From NCBI RefSeq assembly GCF_900890425.1, contig NZ_CAAHFG010000001.1:992001-1056000 (forward strand): a stretch of 64,000 nucleotides of DNA. Direction: 5' to 3'. Both the position numbers and the translations under genes were made by a program. Origin of the DNA: Pontiella desulfatans. Its GTDB lineage: Bacteria > Verrucomicrobiota > Kiritimatiellia > Kiritimatiellales > Pontiellaceae. The notes under the pieces were generated by a model. It had not been told where the DNA came from and searched no databases. It saw only the letters and a program-made list of their open reading frames with translations. Of the stretch, positions 53,360 to 62,647 are shown one piece after another; within the stretch, counting starts at the first letter, position 1, and each line of letters begins with the position of its first letter.

Positions 53360-53794
53360 CTCTCGCCAAGACGCAAAGGCGCAAAGAGATGAGTGAAAAC
53401 GATATAGCTCGGATAGTGGTGGATGTCGCGTTGCATATCCACAAGGAAACCGGGCCGGGACTGTTGGAAAGTGTTTATGAAGTGATTTTGGCGGATGAGC
53501 TGGAGAGGCGAGGCTTATCCGTTCATCGTCAGGTTCCGATTCCGATCAAATATAAGGGCAGGGTATTGGGTGAGGGGTTCCGTGCGGATTTGATTATTGA
53601 TGAAAAGGTCATTATAGAACTCAAGTCCATTGAGCATGTAAAGGATGTTCATAAAAAACAGTTGCTTACATATTTAAAGCTTTCTGGCAGAAAGCTGGGT
53701 TTGTTGATTAACTTTGGTGAAAGCCTGATAAAAAACGGCATTACACGGGTGGTTAATGGTCTGTAACCTTGGCGTCTTTGCGCCTTTGCGAGAG
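53360..53794. mobile_element. Inverted-repeat-flanked GxxExxY cassette inside trpE-trpG
   Basis: Left repeat 53360-53388 (begins CTCTCGCCAAGACGCAAAGG) and right repeat 53767-53794 (its reverse complement begins CTCTCGCAAAGGCGCAAAG) are built of CGCAAAG/GGCGC/CCAAGACG units and face each other around one small gene. Nothing else separates trpE from trpG. I infer that the gene plus repeats is a discrete insertion; no transposase is present and no target duplication could be shown. Confidence 0.5.
53389..53766 (+). CDS. GxxExxY-family protein (PD-(D/E)XK-like)
   Basis: 125 residues. HKETGPGLLESVYEVILADEL contains the naming GxxExxY motif; FRADLIIDEKVIIELKSIEHV resembles the D-x(n)-E-x-K core of PD-(D/E)XK nucleases. 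Function unknown; members are small, widespread, and often scattered in genomes. It sits between trpE and trpG, bracketed by inverted CGCAAAG repeats, and is less GC-rich than both neighbours. Confidence 0.88.
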   Translation: MSENDIARIVVDVALHIHKETGPGLLESVYEVILADELERRGLSVHRQVPIPIKYKGRVLGEGFRADLIIDEKVIIELKSIEHVKDVHKKQLLTYLKLSGRKLGLLINFGESLIKNGITRVVNGL

Positions 53795-53801
53795 ATAAGA
53801 T

Positions 53802-54365
53802 ATGATTTTAGTAATAGATAACTACGATTCCTTTACCTACAACCTCGTGCAATACCTCGGCGAGCTGGGCGCGGAAATGCGGGTCTTCCGCAACGACGAA
53901 ATCACCGTCGAGCAAGCCGTTGCCCTCAATCCGGAAAAGGTGCTGGTCAGTCCCGGCCCTTGCACACCGAAGGAGGCCGGCATCTCGTGCGATATCATCC
54001 GCGAGTTCGGCCCTCGCCTGCCACTCTTCGGCGTTTGCCTCGGCCACCAGTCGATTGGCGATGTGTATGGCGGCAACGTCATCCGCGCCGACCGCCTGAT
54101 GCACGGCAAAACCTCGCCCATGATCCATGAAGGCAAGAGCGTCTTCAAAGGGCTGCCGAGCCCGTTCGACGCCACCCGCTACCATTCCCTGATCATCGAG
54201 CGCGCATCCCTGCCGGATTGTCTGGAGATCACCGCCTGGACGGCCGAGGGCGAAATCATGGGAGTGAAACACAAGGAGCACCCGGTGCATGGCGTCCAGT
54301 TCCACCCCGAATCCATCCTGACGATGGAAGGCAAGCAGCTCCTCCAGAATTTCCTGGATCTCTAG
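53802..54365 (+). CDS. trpG: Anthranilate synthase component II (glutamine amidotransferase)
   Basis: 187 residues, class I amidotransferase. [20 protein letters not shown] at the start, [13 protein letters not shown], nucleophile Cys in [18 protein letters not shown], and [11 protein letters not shown] with the His-Glu pair. Supplies ammonia to TrpE; such subunits can also serve PabB. Complete. Confidence 0.95.
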   Translation: MILVIDNYDSFTYNLVQYLGELGAEMRVFRNDEITVEQAVALNPEKVLVSPGPCTPKEAGISCDIIREFGPRLPLFGVCLGHQSIGDVYGGNVIRADRLMHGKTSPMIHEGKSVFKGLPSPFDATRYHSLIIERASLPDCLEITAWTAEGEIMGVKHKEHPVHGVQFHPESILTMEGKQLLQNFLDL

Positions 54366-54435
54366 TCTGTTGGGCCCATTCGGAAGCGGCTCTTGCTGCT
54401 TGGAAAAAGCATGAAAAAAGGCGGGGAAACAGTGC

Positions 54436-54464
54436 TTTACATAGGGGGGGGCGATCCGTATAGT
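54436..54464 (+). promoter_or_regulatory. Sigma-70-type promoter for rpsO
   Basis: TTTACA (54436-54441), a 17-base spacer containing a G8 run, and TATAGT (54459-54464), about 48 bases before the GTG start of rpsO. Good match at ideal spacing. Confidence 0.65.
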
Positions 54465-54512
54465 CCCGCTCTTACTTTTGGAAAAGAAAGAAACTAATTA
54501 AGGAGTCCACAC

Positions 54513-54776
54513 GTGGATCAAGCAGTCAAAGCTGAAGTTAAAAACGAATTCAAGCGCAGCGAGCAAGACACCGGTTCCGTCGAGGTTCAGGTTGCGCTTC
54601 TCACCTCGCGCATCAAGGAATTGACAGAGCATCTTAAGGGCCATTCCAAGGATCACAGTTCGCGTCGCGGCCTCATTATGATGGTCAACAAGCGCCGCAA
54701 GTTGCTGAGCTACCTACAGAAGAAAGACGATGCACGCTACAAAGAGCTGATTGGTAAGCTCGGCCTGCGTAAATAA
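54513..54776 (+). CDS. rpsO: Ribosomal protein uS15
   Basis: 87 residues, starting at GTG 54513 with AAGGAGT at optimal distance. [49 protein letters not shown] are the conserved 16S-rRNA-binding segments. Placed before pnp, as in many bacteria. The non-ATG start is supported by both the ribosome site and the family N-terminus. Confidence 0.96.
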   Translation: MDQAVKAEVKNEFKRSEQDTGSVEVQVALLTSRIKELTEHLKGHSKDHSSRRGLIMMVNKRRKLLSYLQKKDDARYKELIGKLGLRK

Positions 54777-54812
54777 TCGTCTATCCGGATGCTCTGAAAT
54801 CCGTATTCGTTC

Positions 54813-54840
54813 GCAAGCCCTTTATTTCTAAAGGGCTTGC
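54813..54840 (+). terminator. Strong hairpin between rpsO and pnp
   Basis: GCAAGCCCTTT and AAAGGGCTTGC form a perfect 11-bp stem with a six-base loop, 36 bases after rpsO. No proper T tract follows. It may be a partial terminator or an RNase processing site; in other bacteria the rpsO-pnp spacer carries the RNase III site through which PNPase controls itself. A second small hairpin (CCGCCC/GGGCGG, 54853-54867) follows. Confidence 0.55.
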
Positions 54841-55020
54841 GTCGTTTAAAGTCCGCCCGTTGGGCGGCGCAATAAGGGAAGGTTGGATTCATGGAAGATC
54901 GGGGAGCGAAACAAGCATCCATCCCGTCTTCCAGCCTTCCAATAATCCAGCCCGCAGGGGCTAAACAATAGAAAGGTGCGCTCTTCGGAATAAAATTTAT
55001 GGCAAGGGCGCAATTTTAGT

Positions 55021-57126
55021 ATGAAGGGTACAACCAAAGTAGAATTCGAAGTCGGCGGCAAGTCGATGGTTCTCGAAACCGGCCTTTTGGCCAAGCAAGC
55101 ACACGGCTCCGTAACCTGCGGAATTGGCGACAACATTGTTTTCTCCGCCGTTACCGCTGCAAAAGAAGCGCGCGAAGGGTGCGACTTCTTCCCGCTCCAG
55201 GTCGAATACCGCGAAAAGTTTTACGCGGCCGGTCGTTTCCCGGGCGGATACATCAAGCGCGAGGCGCGTCCTTCCGAGAAGGAAATCCTCACCATGCGCG
55301 TTACCGACCGTCCGATCCGCACGCTGTTTCCGGACAACTTCCACCGCGAAGTCCAGATCAACAACATGCTGATGAGCTGCGATGGCACGCTCGACACCGA
55401 CGTGCTCAGCGTGAACGCCGCTTCGGCCGCGCTGACCCTCACCGACCTGCCGTTCAACGGCCCGATCGGCGCCGTCCGCATTGTGCGCAACGACGGACAG
55501 TGGATCATCAACCCGAACCACGACCAGCTCGCCGCCAGCGACATCGACCTGACCTACTGCGGATCCCGCGACAAGGTCATGATGATCGAAGGCAGCGCCC
55601 AGGAAATCCCGGAAGCCGATTTCATCGAAGCCATGAAGACGGCCCACGTTGAAGTGGTCAAAATCATCGACGGCCAGCTCGAACTCCGCAAGGCGCTCGG
55701 CATGCCGGAAAAAACCTACGCTCCGGAACCCAAGGATACCACGCTGGTCGACAAGGCCCGCGAACTCGTTGGTGAAAAGTTCAAGGAACTGATGAAGATT
55801 GGTGGCAAGCTGGAGCGTCAGGACGCCGTATCGGCCCTGAAGGAAGAGCTCAAACCCCAGATGCAGGAACTCTTCGCGGAAATGACCGAAGATGAATATT
55901 TCCATGCCTTCCACGATCTCGAAGTGGAAACCGTCCGGAAGAACGTCACCGAAGGCGGAACCCGCATCGGCGGACGCGGCATGCTCGAGCTCCGCGACCT
56001 CGAAGGCCAGGTCGGCGTGCTGCCCCGCACGCACGGATCGGCCATCTTCGGCCGTGGCGAAACGCAGACCATCTGCACCGTGACCCTCGGCACCAAGAAA
56101 GAAGCCCAGCGCTTCGATGCCGTTACCGGCGGTGTGGACGAAAAGAACTTCATCCTGCACTACAACTTCCCGCCCTACTCGGTGGGGGAAGTCGGCCGTC
56201 TGGGAATGACCGGACGCCGCGAAATCGGACACGGCAACCTGGCCGAACGCTCCATTGCCCCGGTCATGCCGGAAGACTTCCCGTACACCGTGCGCGTGGT
56301 TTCCGAAGTGATGGGCTCCAATGGCTCCTCCTCCATGGCCTCCGCCTGCGGCGGCTGCATGGCGCTGATGGATGCCGGCGTTCCGCTGAAGGCACCGGTT
56401 GCCGGGATCTCCGTGGGCCTCTTCACCGACGATAACGGCGCTTCTGTTGAAGTGATCGACATCCTCGGAATCGAAGACCATTGCGGCGACATGGACTTCA
56501 AGGTTGTCGGTACCCGCAAGGGCATCACCGGCTTCCAGGTCGACCTCAAGGTGCATGGCATGAACTGGGACCAGGTCGAGGAAGCCTTCGAAATCGCCCG
56601 CAAGGGACGTTGCGATATCCTGGACTACATGGAAAGCGTGCTGCCGGCACCGCGCGAAGATCTCGCCGCTTGTGCGCCGCGCATCACCACCGTCAAGATC
56701 GATCCGGATAAGATCGGTGCCCTGATTGGCCCGGGCGGCAAGCACATCCGTGCCATCACCGATGGAACCGGCGCGCAGATCGACATCGAAGAAGACGGTA
56801 CCGTCAACATCTTCGCGGCCGATGCCGAAGCCATGCAGGCGGCGGTTCGCGAAGTGAACGCCCTGACCGCCGAAATCGAAATTGGCACCACCTACGACGG
56901 CAAGGTTATTGCGGTTAAGGACTTCGGCGCGTTTGTCGAATGCATGCCGGGTAAAGAAGGGCTGGTTCATATTTCCGAAATGGCCAACGAGCGGATCGAC
57001 AGTGTTGATTCAATCTGCAAGCCGGGCGATGCCATGCGCGTGAAGTGCATCGACATCGACAACCAGGGCCGCGTACGTCTCAGCCGCAAGGCCGCGCTGA
57101 ACGACGAAGCTGCCGCTGCGGAATAA
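55021..57126 (+). CDS. pnp: Polynucleotide phosphorylase
   Basis: 701 residues, normal length. Two RNase PH domains: the first opens with [21 protein letters not shown] and has [18 protein letters not shown]; the second includes [26 protein letters not shown] and [13 protein letters not shown]. An all-helical linker lies between. The C-terminus has a KH domain ([25 protein letters not shown]) and an S1 domain ([16 protein letters not shown]). Degrades RNA 3'-5' with phosphate as part of RNA turnover. Confidence 0.97.
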   Translation: MKGTTKVEFEVGGKSMVLETGLLAKQAHGSVTCGIGDNIVFSAVTAAKEAREGCDFFPLQVEYREKFYAAGRFPGGYIKREARPSEKEILTMRVTDRPIRTLFPDNFHREVQINNMLMSCDGTLDTDVLSVNAASAALTLTDLPFNGPIGAVRIVRNDGQWIINPNHDQLAASDIDLTYCGSRDKVMMIEGSAQEIPEADFIEAMKTAHVEVVKIIDGQLELRKALGMPEKTYAPEPKDTTLVDKARELVGEKFKELMKIGGKLERQDAVSALKEELKPQMQELFAEMTEDEYFHAFHDLEVETVRKNVTEGGTRIGGRGMLELRDLEGQVGVLPRTHGSAIFGRGETQTICTVTLGTKKEAQRFDAVTGGVDEKNFILHYNFPPYSVGEVGRLGMTGRREIGHGNLAERSIAPVMPEDFPYTVRVVSEVMGSNGSSSMASACGGCMALMDAGVPLKAPVAGISVGLFTDDNGASVEVIDILGIEDHCGDMDFKVVGTRKGITGFQVDLKVHGMNWDQVEEAFEIARKGRCDILDYMESVLPAPREDLAACAPRITTVKIDPDKIGALIGPGGKHIRAITDGTGAQIDIEEDGTVNIFAADAEAMQAAVREVNALTAEIEIGTTYDGKVIAVKDFGAFVECMPGKEGLVHISEMANERIDSVDSICKPGDAMRVKCIDIDNQGRVRLSRKAALNDEAAAAE

Positions 57127-57150
57127 GTTTCCCCTCCATAGGAAACTGCA

Positions 57151-57178
57151 AAAGGCGTCCCTCGCGGGGCGCCTTTTT
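57151..57178 (+). terminator. Rho-independent terminator of pnp
   Basis: AAAGGCGTCCC and GGGGCGCCTTTTT pair around TCGC, ending in TTTTTGTTT. Confidence 0.85.
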
Positions 57179-57193
57179 GTTTGGTGGGCCCTT

Positions 57194-57574
57194 CTACTGT
57201 TTTTCCAACCAGCTTTCGGCATCTTCCGCCCTGGGGAATATTTCCAATTCGACGTTGGCGCGGGGGGTGAACGCCTGCCACATGCGGGTCAGGCGGATGG
57301 CGAGCAGGCGACGGGTGACCACCGCAATGGCAATTACTTGTGGCCTTTCCTGCGTTGACTCATTGCATTTTTCGGCCATGTATTGGATGTCGGCAAGATT
57401 AATCTCAAAGTGCTCGACCGCGGTGTAATCCAGGAAAACCTGTTTGAGGCGGGGGAGCATGTCGGGAGCGGTGAGGCGCTCGACAATCTTGCGCATCCCT
57501 TTGCCGTCAAGGTTCCCGGTGCAGGTGATGTCGGCACGGGATTTGTTGCTGGAAAAGCAGAGTTCGGTTCCCAT
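57194..57574 (-). CDS. Hypothetical SpoIIAA/STAS-like cytoplasmic protein
   Basis: 126 residues from ATG at 57574, with a GAGGT site. No signal or membrane segment. The strand-helix pattern (RADITCTGNLDGKGM, FLDYTAVEHFEINLADI, VIAIAVVTRRLLAIRLTRMW, IFPRAEDAESWL) fits the SpoIIAA/STAS-like fold, in which such proteins act as regulatory or lipid-binding modules. I recognise no specific family, and it shares no obvious operon link with its neighbours. Confidence 0.6.
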   Translation of the reverse strand: MGTELCFSSNKSRADITCTGNLDGKGMRKIVERLTAPDMLPRLKQVFLDYTAVEHFEINLADIQYMAEKCNESTQERPQVIAIAVVTRRLLAIRLTRMWQAFTPRANVELEIFPRAEDAESWLEKQ

Positions 57575-57630
57575 GGAATACCTCGTTTTGGTGGGGATAC
57601 TCTAGGAGCCATGTGGTTTTGAGGCAATTC

Positions 57631-58641
57631 TTATTCGGGGTTGATTCCGGCAACCTTGCGGATGAAGTTGCGTTTGAAGGCTTCCATGGAATGGGCGGAT
57701 AGGACGTGTTGCCGAAGGGGTTCGATTTGGTTTGGCCAGCTGGCCCGCACCTCCTGCAGGGTGCGGGCGAGGGCATCCGCATGGCCCGGATCGAACGTCC
57801 AGTTTTGCGGCAGGAGGTCTTTCATGCCATCACGGGCGCTGGCGATGACCGGGATGCCGCGGGCGAGGGCTTCGAGCATGACCAGCGGAACGCCTTCATA
57901 GCGCGAAGGAATCATGAGGAAATCGATTTTTTCGTAGATGGCTTCCATGTCCTCCTGCCAGGGCATCAGGGTAATGTTTCGTTGCCCGGCAACCAGGGTG
58001 CGCAGTTTGGCTTCATCCGGTCCGCCGCCGACGAGGAGGAGGTGGCAACCCTTGAAAGCGGACTCGTTCAGGAATGCGCGCACCATGAAGTCCTGTTGTT
58101 TTTGGTTGAACTCGATGCGCCCGATGACGCCCAGCGTTGTTGGCTCCGATGGTTGGTGTTGGATGCCGGGAGCGGGAATCCCGTTGGGAACGATGGAGAT
58201 TGGTTTGGCGCAGCCACGTTCGAGCATGATTTGCTTCATGCTTTTGGAGATGGTGATGAAGCGGTCGGGGGTGTTGAAGCGGTGTTGGTTCAGGCGGTCG
58301 CGGAGTGCGCCGAGTTTGGCGCCCATGTCGGCCATGCGGTGCGGGATGGCGATATAGCTGGCGCATTCGATACCGGCCTGTTTCGCGGTTTTTATGCCCT
58401 TGGTGGATTGGGCAATGTCGCCCTGGATGCAGAGCACGAGGTCGGCCGGAGGCATCTTTTCCTGCGCCGGGCAGGCAGGGATGCCTGCCCCGCGAAGCCG
58501 TTCCGCCAGTTTTTGGTTGGCGGGGTTGATCAGGCAGACGACTTCGGCCGAGGGTTCGGCGGCCAGCGCCTCGATCCCGTGGCAGGCCATGACCTGATGG
58601 CCGCCAAAGTCGGGATTGTCGTCGTATATGAGGATCTTCAC
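57631..58641 (-). CDS. GT4-type glycosyltransferase
   Basis: 336 residues, two Rossmann-like lobes of the GT-B fold. YDDNPDFGGHQVMACHGIEAL at the start, FITISKSMKQIMLERG and ISIVPNGIP mid-protein, GVIGRIEFNQKQQDFMVRAF at the nucleotide-sugar lobe, and SRYEGVPLVMLEALARGIPVIAS containing the E-x7-E motif. Retaining sugar transfer to a lipid or glycan acceptor is likely. Groups with the following envelope-glycan genes but is separated from the next by a palindromic repeat. Confidence 0.88.
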   Translation of the reverse strand: MKILIYDDNPDFGGHQVMACHGIEALAAEPSAEVVCLINPANQKLAERLRGAGIPACPAQEKMPPADLVLCIQGDIAQSTKGIKTAKQAGIECASYIAIPHRMADMGAKLGALRDRLNQHRFNTPDRFITISKSMKQIMLERGCAKPISIVPNGIPAPGIQHQPSEPTTLGVIGRIEFNQKQQDFMVRAFLNESAFKGCHLLLVGGGPDEAKLRTLVAGQRNITLMPWQEDMEAIYEKIDFLMIPSRYEGVPLVMLEALARGIPVIASARDGMKDLLPQNWTFDPGHADALARTLQEVRASWPNQIEPLRQHVLSAHSMEAFKRNFIRKVAGINPE

Positions 58642-58672
58642 ATTCTAAACGCGGCTATGGAACGGGAGGTTG

Positions 58673-58758
58673 TAACCGCAAAAGAACTCAAGGAACGCAA
58701 AGAGGAAATTCAATATTCTCCCACTGTTTTTGCGTTCTCTGCGTTCTTTCGCGGTTAA
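58673..58758. repeat. Palindromic CGCAAAG-type repeat without a gene
   Basis: TAACCGCAAAAGAACTCAAG (58673-58692) continues as GAACGCAAAGAGG and faces TTTTTGCGTTCTCTGCGTTC and TTTCGCGGTTAA (58729-58758). The arms match with few mismatches, giving a long hairpin. The unit sequences are like those around the GxxExxY gene at 53.4 kb, but no gene lies inside. Confidence 0.75.
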
Positions 58759-58798
58759 TTGGATCAGCATGGTTTTAGAGGGAAATGGAAAGGAGGGC

Positions 58799-61700
58799 CT
58801 ATAAACCCGGCAACGGGGCGAGTCCCATGGTTGTTTTGGCTTGCGGCGGGACGAGCTGCTGGAATTCCTTGGTGTTGCGAACCGAATCGAAGCGCTGGTC
58901 TTTGCGGATACGGCTACGGACGGGTTCGCCTCCCACTTCGATGGCTTTCTTGAGCGAAACATACATTTCGCCGCGTTTGTTGAGGGCCAGCTGAAGGCCG
59001 GCCAGGTTGATCCATCCGTTTGGATCCTGGGGTACGGCGGCGGTGTATTTCTTCAGTGCGAGTTCGACGGTCTGGAACTGGCGCTTCTCGGCCATGAACT
59101 GCGCGAGCGCCATCATTTCCTCCGGCTTCAGCTTGTTGCTGGCGATAATCTGGCGGCCAAGCGCATCGCCGTTGCGCGCCAGGCCGGAATTGAACTGGAT
59201 GGCGATCAGCTCCATTATTTCGGGAAAGACGAACTGGTTGGCCTTGAAATCTTCCTGGATCTTTTTCTCCAGTTCCTCGCGGCGGGCGGTCATGGTTTTC
59301 ATCCGTTTGAGGTTTTCGCGGAAGGCTGCGCCCTTGTCATTGTTCGGATCCTTTTCAAGGAACTCATCGAACAGGGCGATGGCCTCGTCGAAGCGGCCTT
59401 GCCTGGAGATGAGGTCGGCCAGGCGGAAGTTGGCTTCGGGGCTGAGGTCGTATAGGGCGACGGCCTGGCGGAAGGCGGCTTCGGCTTCCTTGGGCTTGCC
59501 ACGGGCGGCGTAGAGCCCGGCCAGGGCGCTGCGGAGCTTGGAGAACGACTTTCGCGCAACGATGTCGCGAATGAATTTTTGATCGTTGAGCAGGCGGTCG
59601 CAATACCAGTTCCAGAAGTCGGTGTCGTTCTTGACCATTTCCGCCGAGAGCGGGGTGGGCTTGTTGTTGATCTTCATGATCAGTCCGTGCGGCGTAAGAT
59701 AGGGGTACATCCAAGGCAGGACATAGCTTTCCTCAACATAGAAGGTGCGTAGCGGCGGCTTGCCATCCTGGCCGAGCGGGGGATCGGATGGGACGAGGGC
59801 CGCGCCGACCGGCCGGGTTTTCTCGTTGGTCTTGGTTTCGGTGCGGTATTGGTTGTGGTCGAAGATCATGCGGCTGAGGAACCCATTGATCTGCATGACG
59901 CCGGCGACGCCCTGCACCTGTACCTTGCCGCCTTCGGTCTTGACGTCGGCCCCGGCCTGGATGGTTCCGTTCTGGACCCCTTGGACGTAGAGCTGGAAGG
60001 CGCGGTTGGAGTCGATGGGCGAGGGAATCCAGATCTGGTCACCGTAGAGGTCGCGCATGACGTTCATGTAGGTGTTGTCGGCCAGCGCGTTCTGGGTGAT
60101 GAGGTAGACGTCCTGACGCACCTTGGCGGAATAGATCATGTAGGTCGGCACGAAGCGTCCCGGGTCGGTGCCGCCGAAGAAGATGGCGTTGGTGCCCATG
60201 GGCGGGGGATAGGCCTTGTTGGGGTATTCGTCCCACAGCCTTTCGAACTCCGCCTCGGAATACCACGCGCGCATGTCTTCCTCGATGCCCTTGACGCCTT
60301 CGAGCTGCCAGTTGCCGAACTGCCAACCAAAGTCGTGGCCGTCCTGCTCGGCGCCGCCGACCACCTTGAGTTGGGCCTCGTTGTTGTAGTTTTTGTAGAT
60401 CAGCGCAAACGGCAGGAGCAGCACGAGGAGCACACCGACTATTTTGGTGATCTTGTTGTTCTTGGCCATCGTTTCAAGGAAGGCCATGAGGAATAGGATG
60501 CCGTAGCCGAGCCAGATGACGAAGATGGCGTGCGACTGGATGTATTGCACGCGCCCGATGAACAGGCTCTGGATGTCGGTCTTCGGGTTCTGCAGGATCA
60601 TGAACACGATGCCGACGGAGAGGAACGCAATAAAGGTCGTGACCAGCCAGCCAATGTTCTTTTTCCCGGTCTTCCAGCCGAAGCCGAACGGGATGGCGGC
60701 CAGAATGGCGATCGGCCAGTAGAACTGGGAACGCAGGTCCATGAGGTAGGTGCCGACCTGCTCCAGGAAGCGCGGGGTGAAGACGTGCGCGAGTTTGACG
60801 CGTTCGTACTGGCCGCGGGTGATGGCGTGCATGAAGCCCTGCCAGGTGCGCGGATAGCCCCAGTTGATCGGCGGGTTCTGGTCGGACGAGAGCGGCATGT
60901 AGAGGTAGAACGCGAGGCCGATGAACATCACCAGGAAGGTGGGGCCAACAATTTTGCCCTTGGGCAGCACGAAGGTGGCGACGACCGGGACGAGCAAGCC
61001 GTAGAGCGTCCAGATCCAGAATCCGGCTTCGGCGGGGCCGGCGACCCACATCCACTTGGCATGCTCCGGCGAGGTGGCGGCCCATTTGTTGAAGCCCACC
61101 AGCAAAATATACATCGAGCCGGTAACGATGAAATCGCGCACCAGGAACGGATGCCTGATCAGCATGCAGCAGGCGATGCAGGCCACAATGCCGAGAATCT
61201 GGATGAAGAGGTTGCCAAAATAGACGCCAATCAGGGAGAGCACCAGGGCGCCAAAGGCGCCGAGGATGAAGCCCAGATGCTTGAGCTGGAAGATTTCAAG
61301 CTCGTTGAAAAGGACGGCGGCGGCAATGGCCAGCCCCATGAACATGAGGGTTTGGTGGTTGGTGATGCCCAGGCCGAAAGCGAATGCGCAGAGTAGGAGC
61401 CACTTGGATTGGCCGGGTTGCGACATCCAGCGGTAAAGGAAAACCAGCACCAGCGACTGGAAAAAAATGTTGAAGGTATACACTTCGGCAATCACCGCCT
61501 GCGACCACATGCCCTGGCCAAACGCCAGCAAGAGGCCACCGGCAATGCCGGCCACGGAGCAGAACAGGCTTTCCGTGCCTTCGCCCAGCATGCTCGATTC
61601 CTTTTTAAGGCTGCGCAGCAGGTCCATGCCGGAGCGGCTGATGAGCAGGGCGAGTGCGCCACAGGCGGCGGCACCGGCGAAGGCCGAGAAAAAGTTGACG

Positions 61701-61975
61701 CCCCAGGCCGGGTTCGGATGCCCGTGGAACTTAACGCCGTGGAAGACCCATTGGAAGAACCAGGTGAGCAACGACCAAATCGGATAACCCGGCGGATGCG
61801 GCACGCCGAGATAGTCGGAGGCAACCACCAGCTCGCCGGAATCCTCAAGGCCGAGCGTGGGTTGGAGGGTCAGGGTGTAGACGATCAACGAGATGGCGAA
61901 GGTGGCCCAGCAGGCGATCCAGTCCGATTTGCGGAAAAACTTATCAGTACTCAAAGCGATTCTCTCCATTTGCAA
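58799..61975 (-). CDS. DUF2723/GT117-like membrane glycosyltransferase with TPR tail
   Basis: 1058 residues. About 12 hydrophobic helices in the first ~560; TLQPTLGLEDSGELVVAS followed by GVPHPPGYPIWSLL is the DUF2723 signature and contains the catalytic-type acidic pair of GT-C enzymes. Then a soluble region (about 560-830), and TPR repeats in the last ~230 (ALAGLYAARGKPKEAEAAF, DLISRQGRFDEAIALFDEFLEKD). GT-C enzymes use polyprenyl-linked sugars on the outer face; protein O-mannosylation is proposed for relatives. The related gene at 62648 is another GT-C protein. Start ATG 61975; ATG 61969 with GGAGA-like context is possible. Confidence 0.88.
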   Translation of the reverse strand: MQMERIALSTDKFFRKSDWIACWATFAISLIVYTLTLQPTLGLEDSGELVVASDYLGVPHPPGYPIWSLLTWFFQWVFHGVKFHGHPNPAWGVNFFSAFAGAAACGALALLISRSGMDLLRSLKKESSMLGEGTESLFCSVAGIAGGLLLAFGQGMWSQAVIAEVYTFNIFFQSLVLVFLYRWMSQPGQSKWLLLCAFAFGLGITNHQTLMFMGLAIAAAVLFNELEIFQLKHLGFILGAFGALVLSLIGVYFGNLFIQILGIVACIACCMLIRHPFLVRDFIVTGSMYILLVGFNKWAATSPEHAKWMWVAGPAEAGFWIWTLYGLLVPVVATFVLPKGKIVGPTFLVMFIGLAFYLYMPLSSDQNPPINWGYPRTWQGFMHAITRGQYERVKLAHVFTPRFLEQVGTYLMDLRSQFYWPIAILAAIPFGFGWKTGKKNIGWLVTTFIAFLSVGIVFMILQNPKTDIQSLFIGRVQYIQSHAIFVIWLGYGILFLMAFLETMAKNNKITKIVGVLLVLLLPFALIYKNYNNEAQLKVVGGAEQDGHDFGWQFGNWQLEGVKGIEEDMRAWYSEAEFERLWDEYPNKAYPPPMGTNAIFFGGTDPGRFVPTYMIYSAKVRQDVYLITQNALADNTYMNVMRDLYGDQIWIPSPIDSNRAFQLYVQGVQNGTIQAGADVKTEGGKVQVQGVAGVMQINGFLSRMIFDHNQYRTETKTNEKTRPVGAALVPSDPPLGQDGKPPLRTFYVEESYVLPWMYPYLTPHGLIMKINNKPTPLSAEMVKNDTDFWNWYCDRLLNDQKFIRDIVARKSFSKLRSALAGLYAARGKPKEAEAAFRQAVALYDLSPEANFRLADLISRQGRFDEAIALFDEFLEKDPNNDKGAAFRENLKRMKTMTARREELEKKIQEDFKANQFVFPEIMELIAIQFNSGLARNGDALGRQIIASNKLKPEEMMALAQFMAEKRQFQTVELALKKYTAAVPQDPNGWINLAGLQLALNKRGEMYVSLKKAIEVGGEPVRSRIRKDQRFDSVRNTKEFQQLVPPQAKTTMGLAPLPGL

Positions 61976-62130
61976 AATGAACCTACAGGATAGATTAAAC
62001 AGCCTTCAGGTCAAGTGTGCACCCACGTTACAATGAAGTTGATGGGTATTTTGCCCCGGTGCATCAAATACGAAAAATACTCGCATTGAGGGAGCGGGGC
62101 GGCTTACTCTTGTCCCGTTTATTCCATATT

Positions 62131-62643
62131 ATGAAGACGATCCTATCCAATCTGGCCGAATTCCTCCGAAGCAAGGACAAGCTTTCCATGCAGTTCATCA
62201 AATACCTGTTCTGCGGCGGGATCACCTTCGTGGTGGATGTGGCCGTGTTCTACCTGATGGCCTGGTTGTTGCTGCCGAGCCTGCGCGAGGGCGATCCGTT
62301 CGGCATGGTGATCGGGGTGTTTGGTTGGAAAATCGGGGCGGTGCCGGAGGAGGTGCTGCTCCGAAACTTCGTGATCAACAAGGTGGTGGCCTTCCTCGCC
62401 TCCAATACGGCGGCCTATGTGACCAACGCGATGTTCGTTTTCCAGGGCGGGCGCCACCAGCGCTTCAAGGAGGTTGGCCTCTTCTATCTGTTCTCGACGA
62501 TCTCGTTCGTGGTTTTCACTTGGTTGAGCCGTCTGCTGATCAGCCAGTTCGGTTGGCAGGTTTCGTGGAGCTATTTTTTCGTGTTTGCGTGCGCCATGGT
62601 GACCAACTTCACCATGCGAAAAAAGTTTGTCTTCAAGGGGTGA
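62131..62643 (+). CDS. GtrA-family membrane protein
   Basis: 170 residues from ATG 62131, four hydrophobic helices. MQFIKYLFCGGITFVVDVAVFYLM is the GtrA start, and NKVVAFLASNTAAYVTNAMFVF and MVTNFTMRKKFVFKG the conserved C-terminal elements. Between helices 1 and 2 there is a ~35-residue loop (LREGDPFGMVIGVFGWKIG) longer than usual. The family is thought to move or present polyprenyl-linked sugars in envelope glycosylation. The following GT-C gene starts four bases after the stop, indicating a functional pair. Confidence 0.88.
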   Translation: MKTILSNLAEFLRSKDKLSMQFIKYLFCGGITFVVDVAVFYLMAWLLLPSLREGDPFGMVIGVFGWKIGAVPEEVLLRNFVINKVVAFLASNTAAYVTNAMFVFQGGRHQRFKEVGLFYLFSTISFVVFTWLSRLLISQFGWQVSWSYFFVFACAMVTNFTMRKKFVFKG

Positions 62644-62647
62644 TGGC

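Noticed and set aside
53389-53766. 23S rRNA intervening-sequence four-helix protein
   Set aside because: The GxxExxY and D..E-x-K pattern fits a PD-(D/E)XK-like protein instead, and no rRNA gene is nearby.
54997-56970. Minus-strand open frame of 657 codons opposite pnp
   Set aside because: It is the antisense of a certain pnp gene; its translation has no recognisable domain and is biased in composition, as expected for a shadow frame in GC-rich DNA. The same applies to long antisense frames at 6514-7857, 9931-11724, 34288-36156 and 51817-53442.
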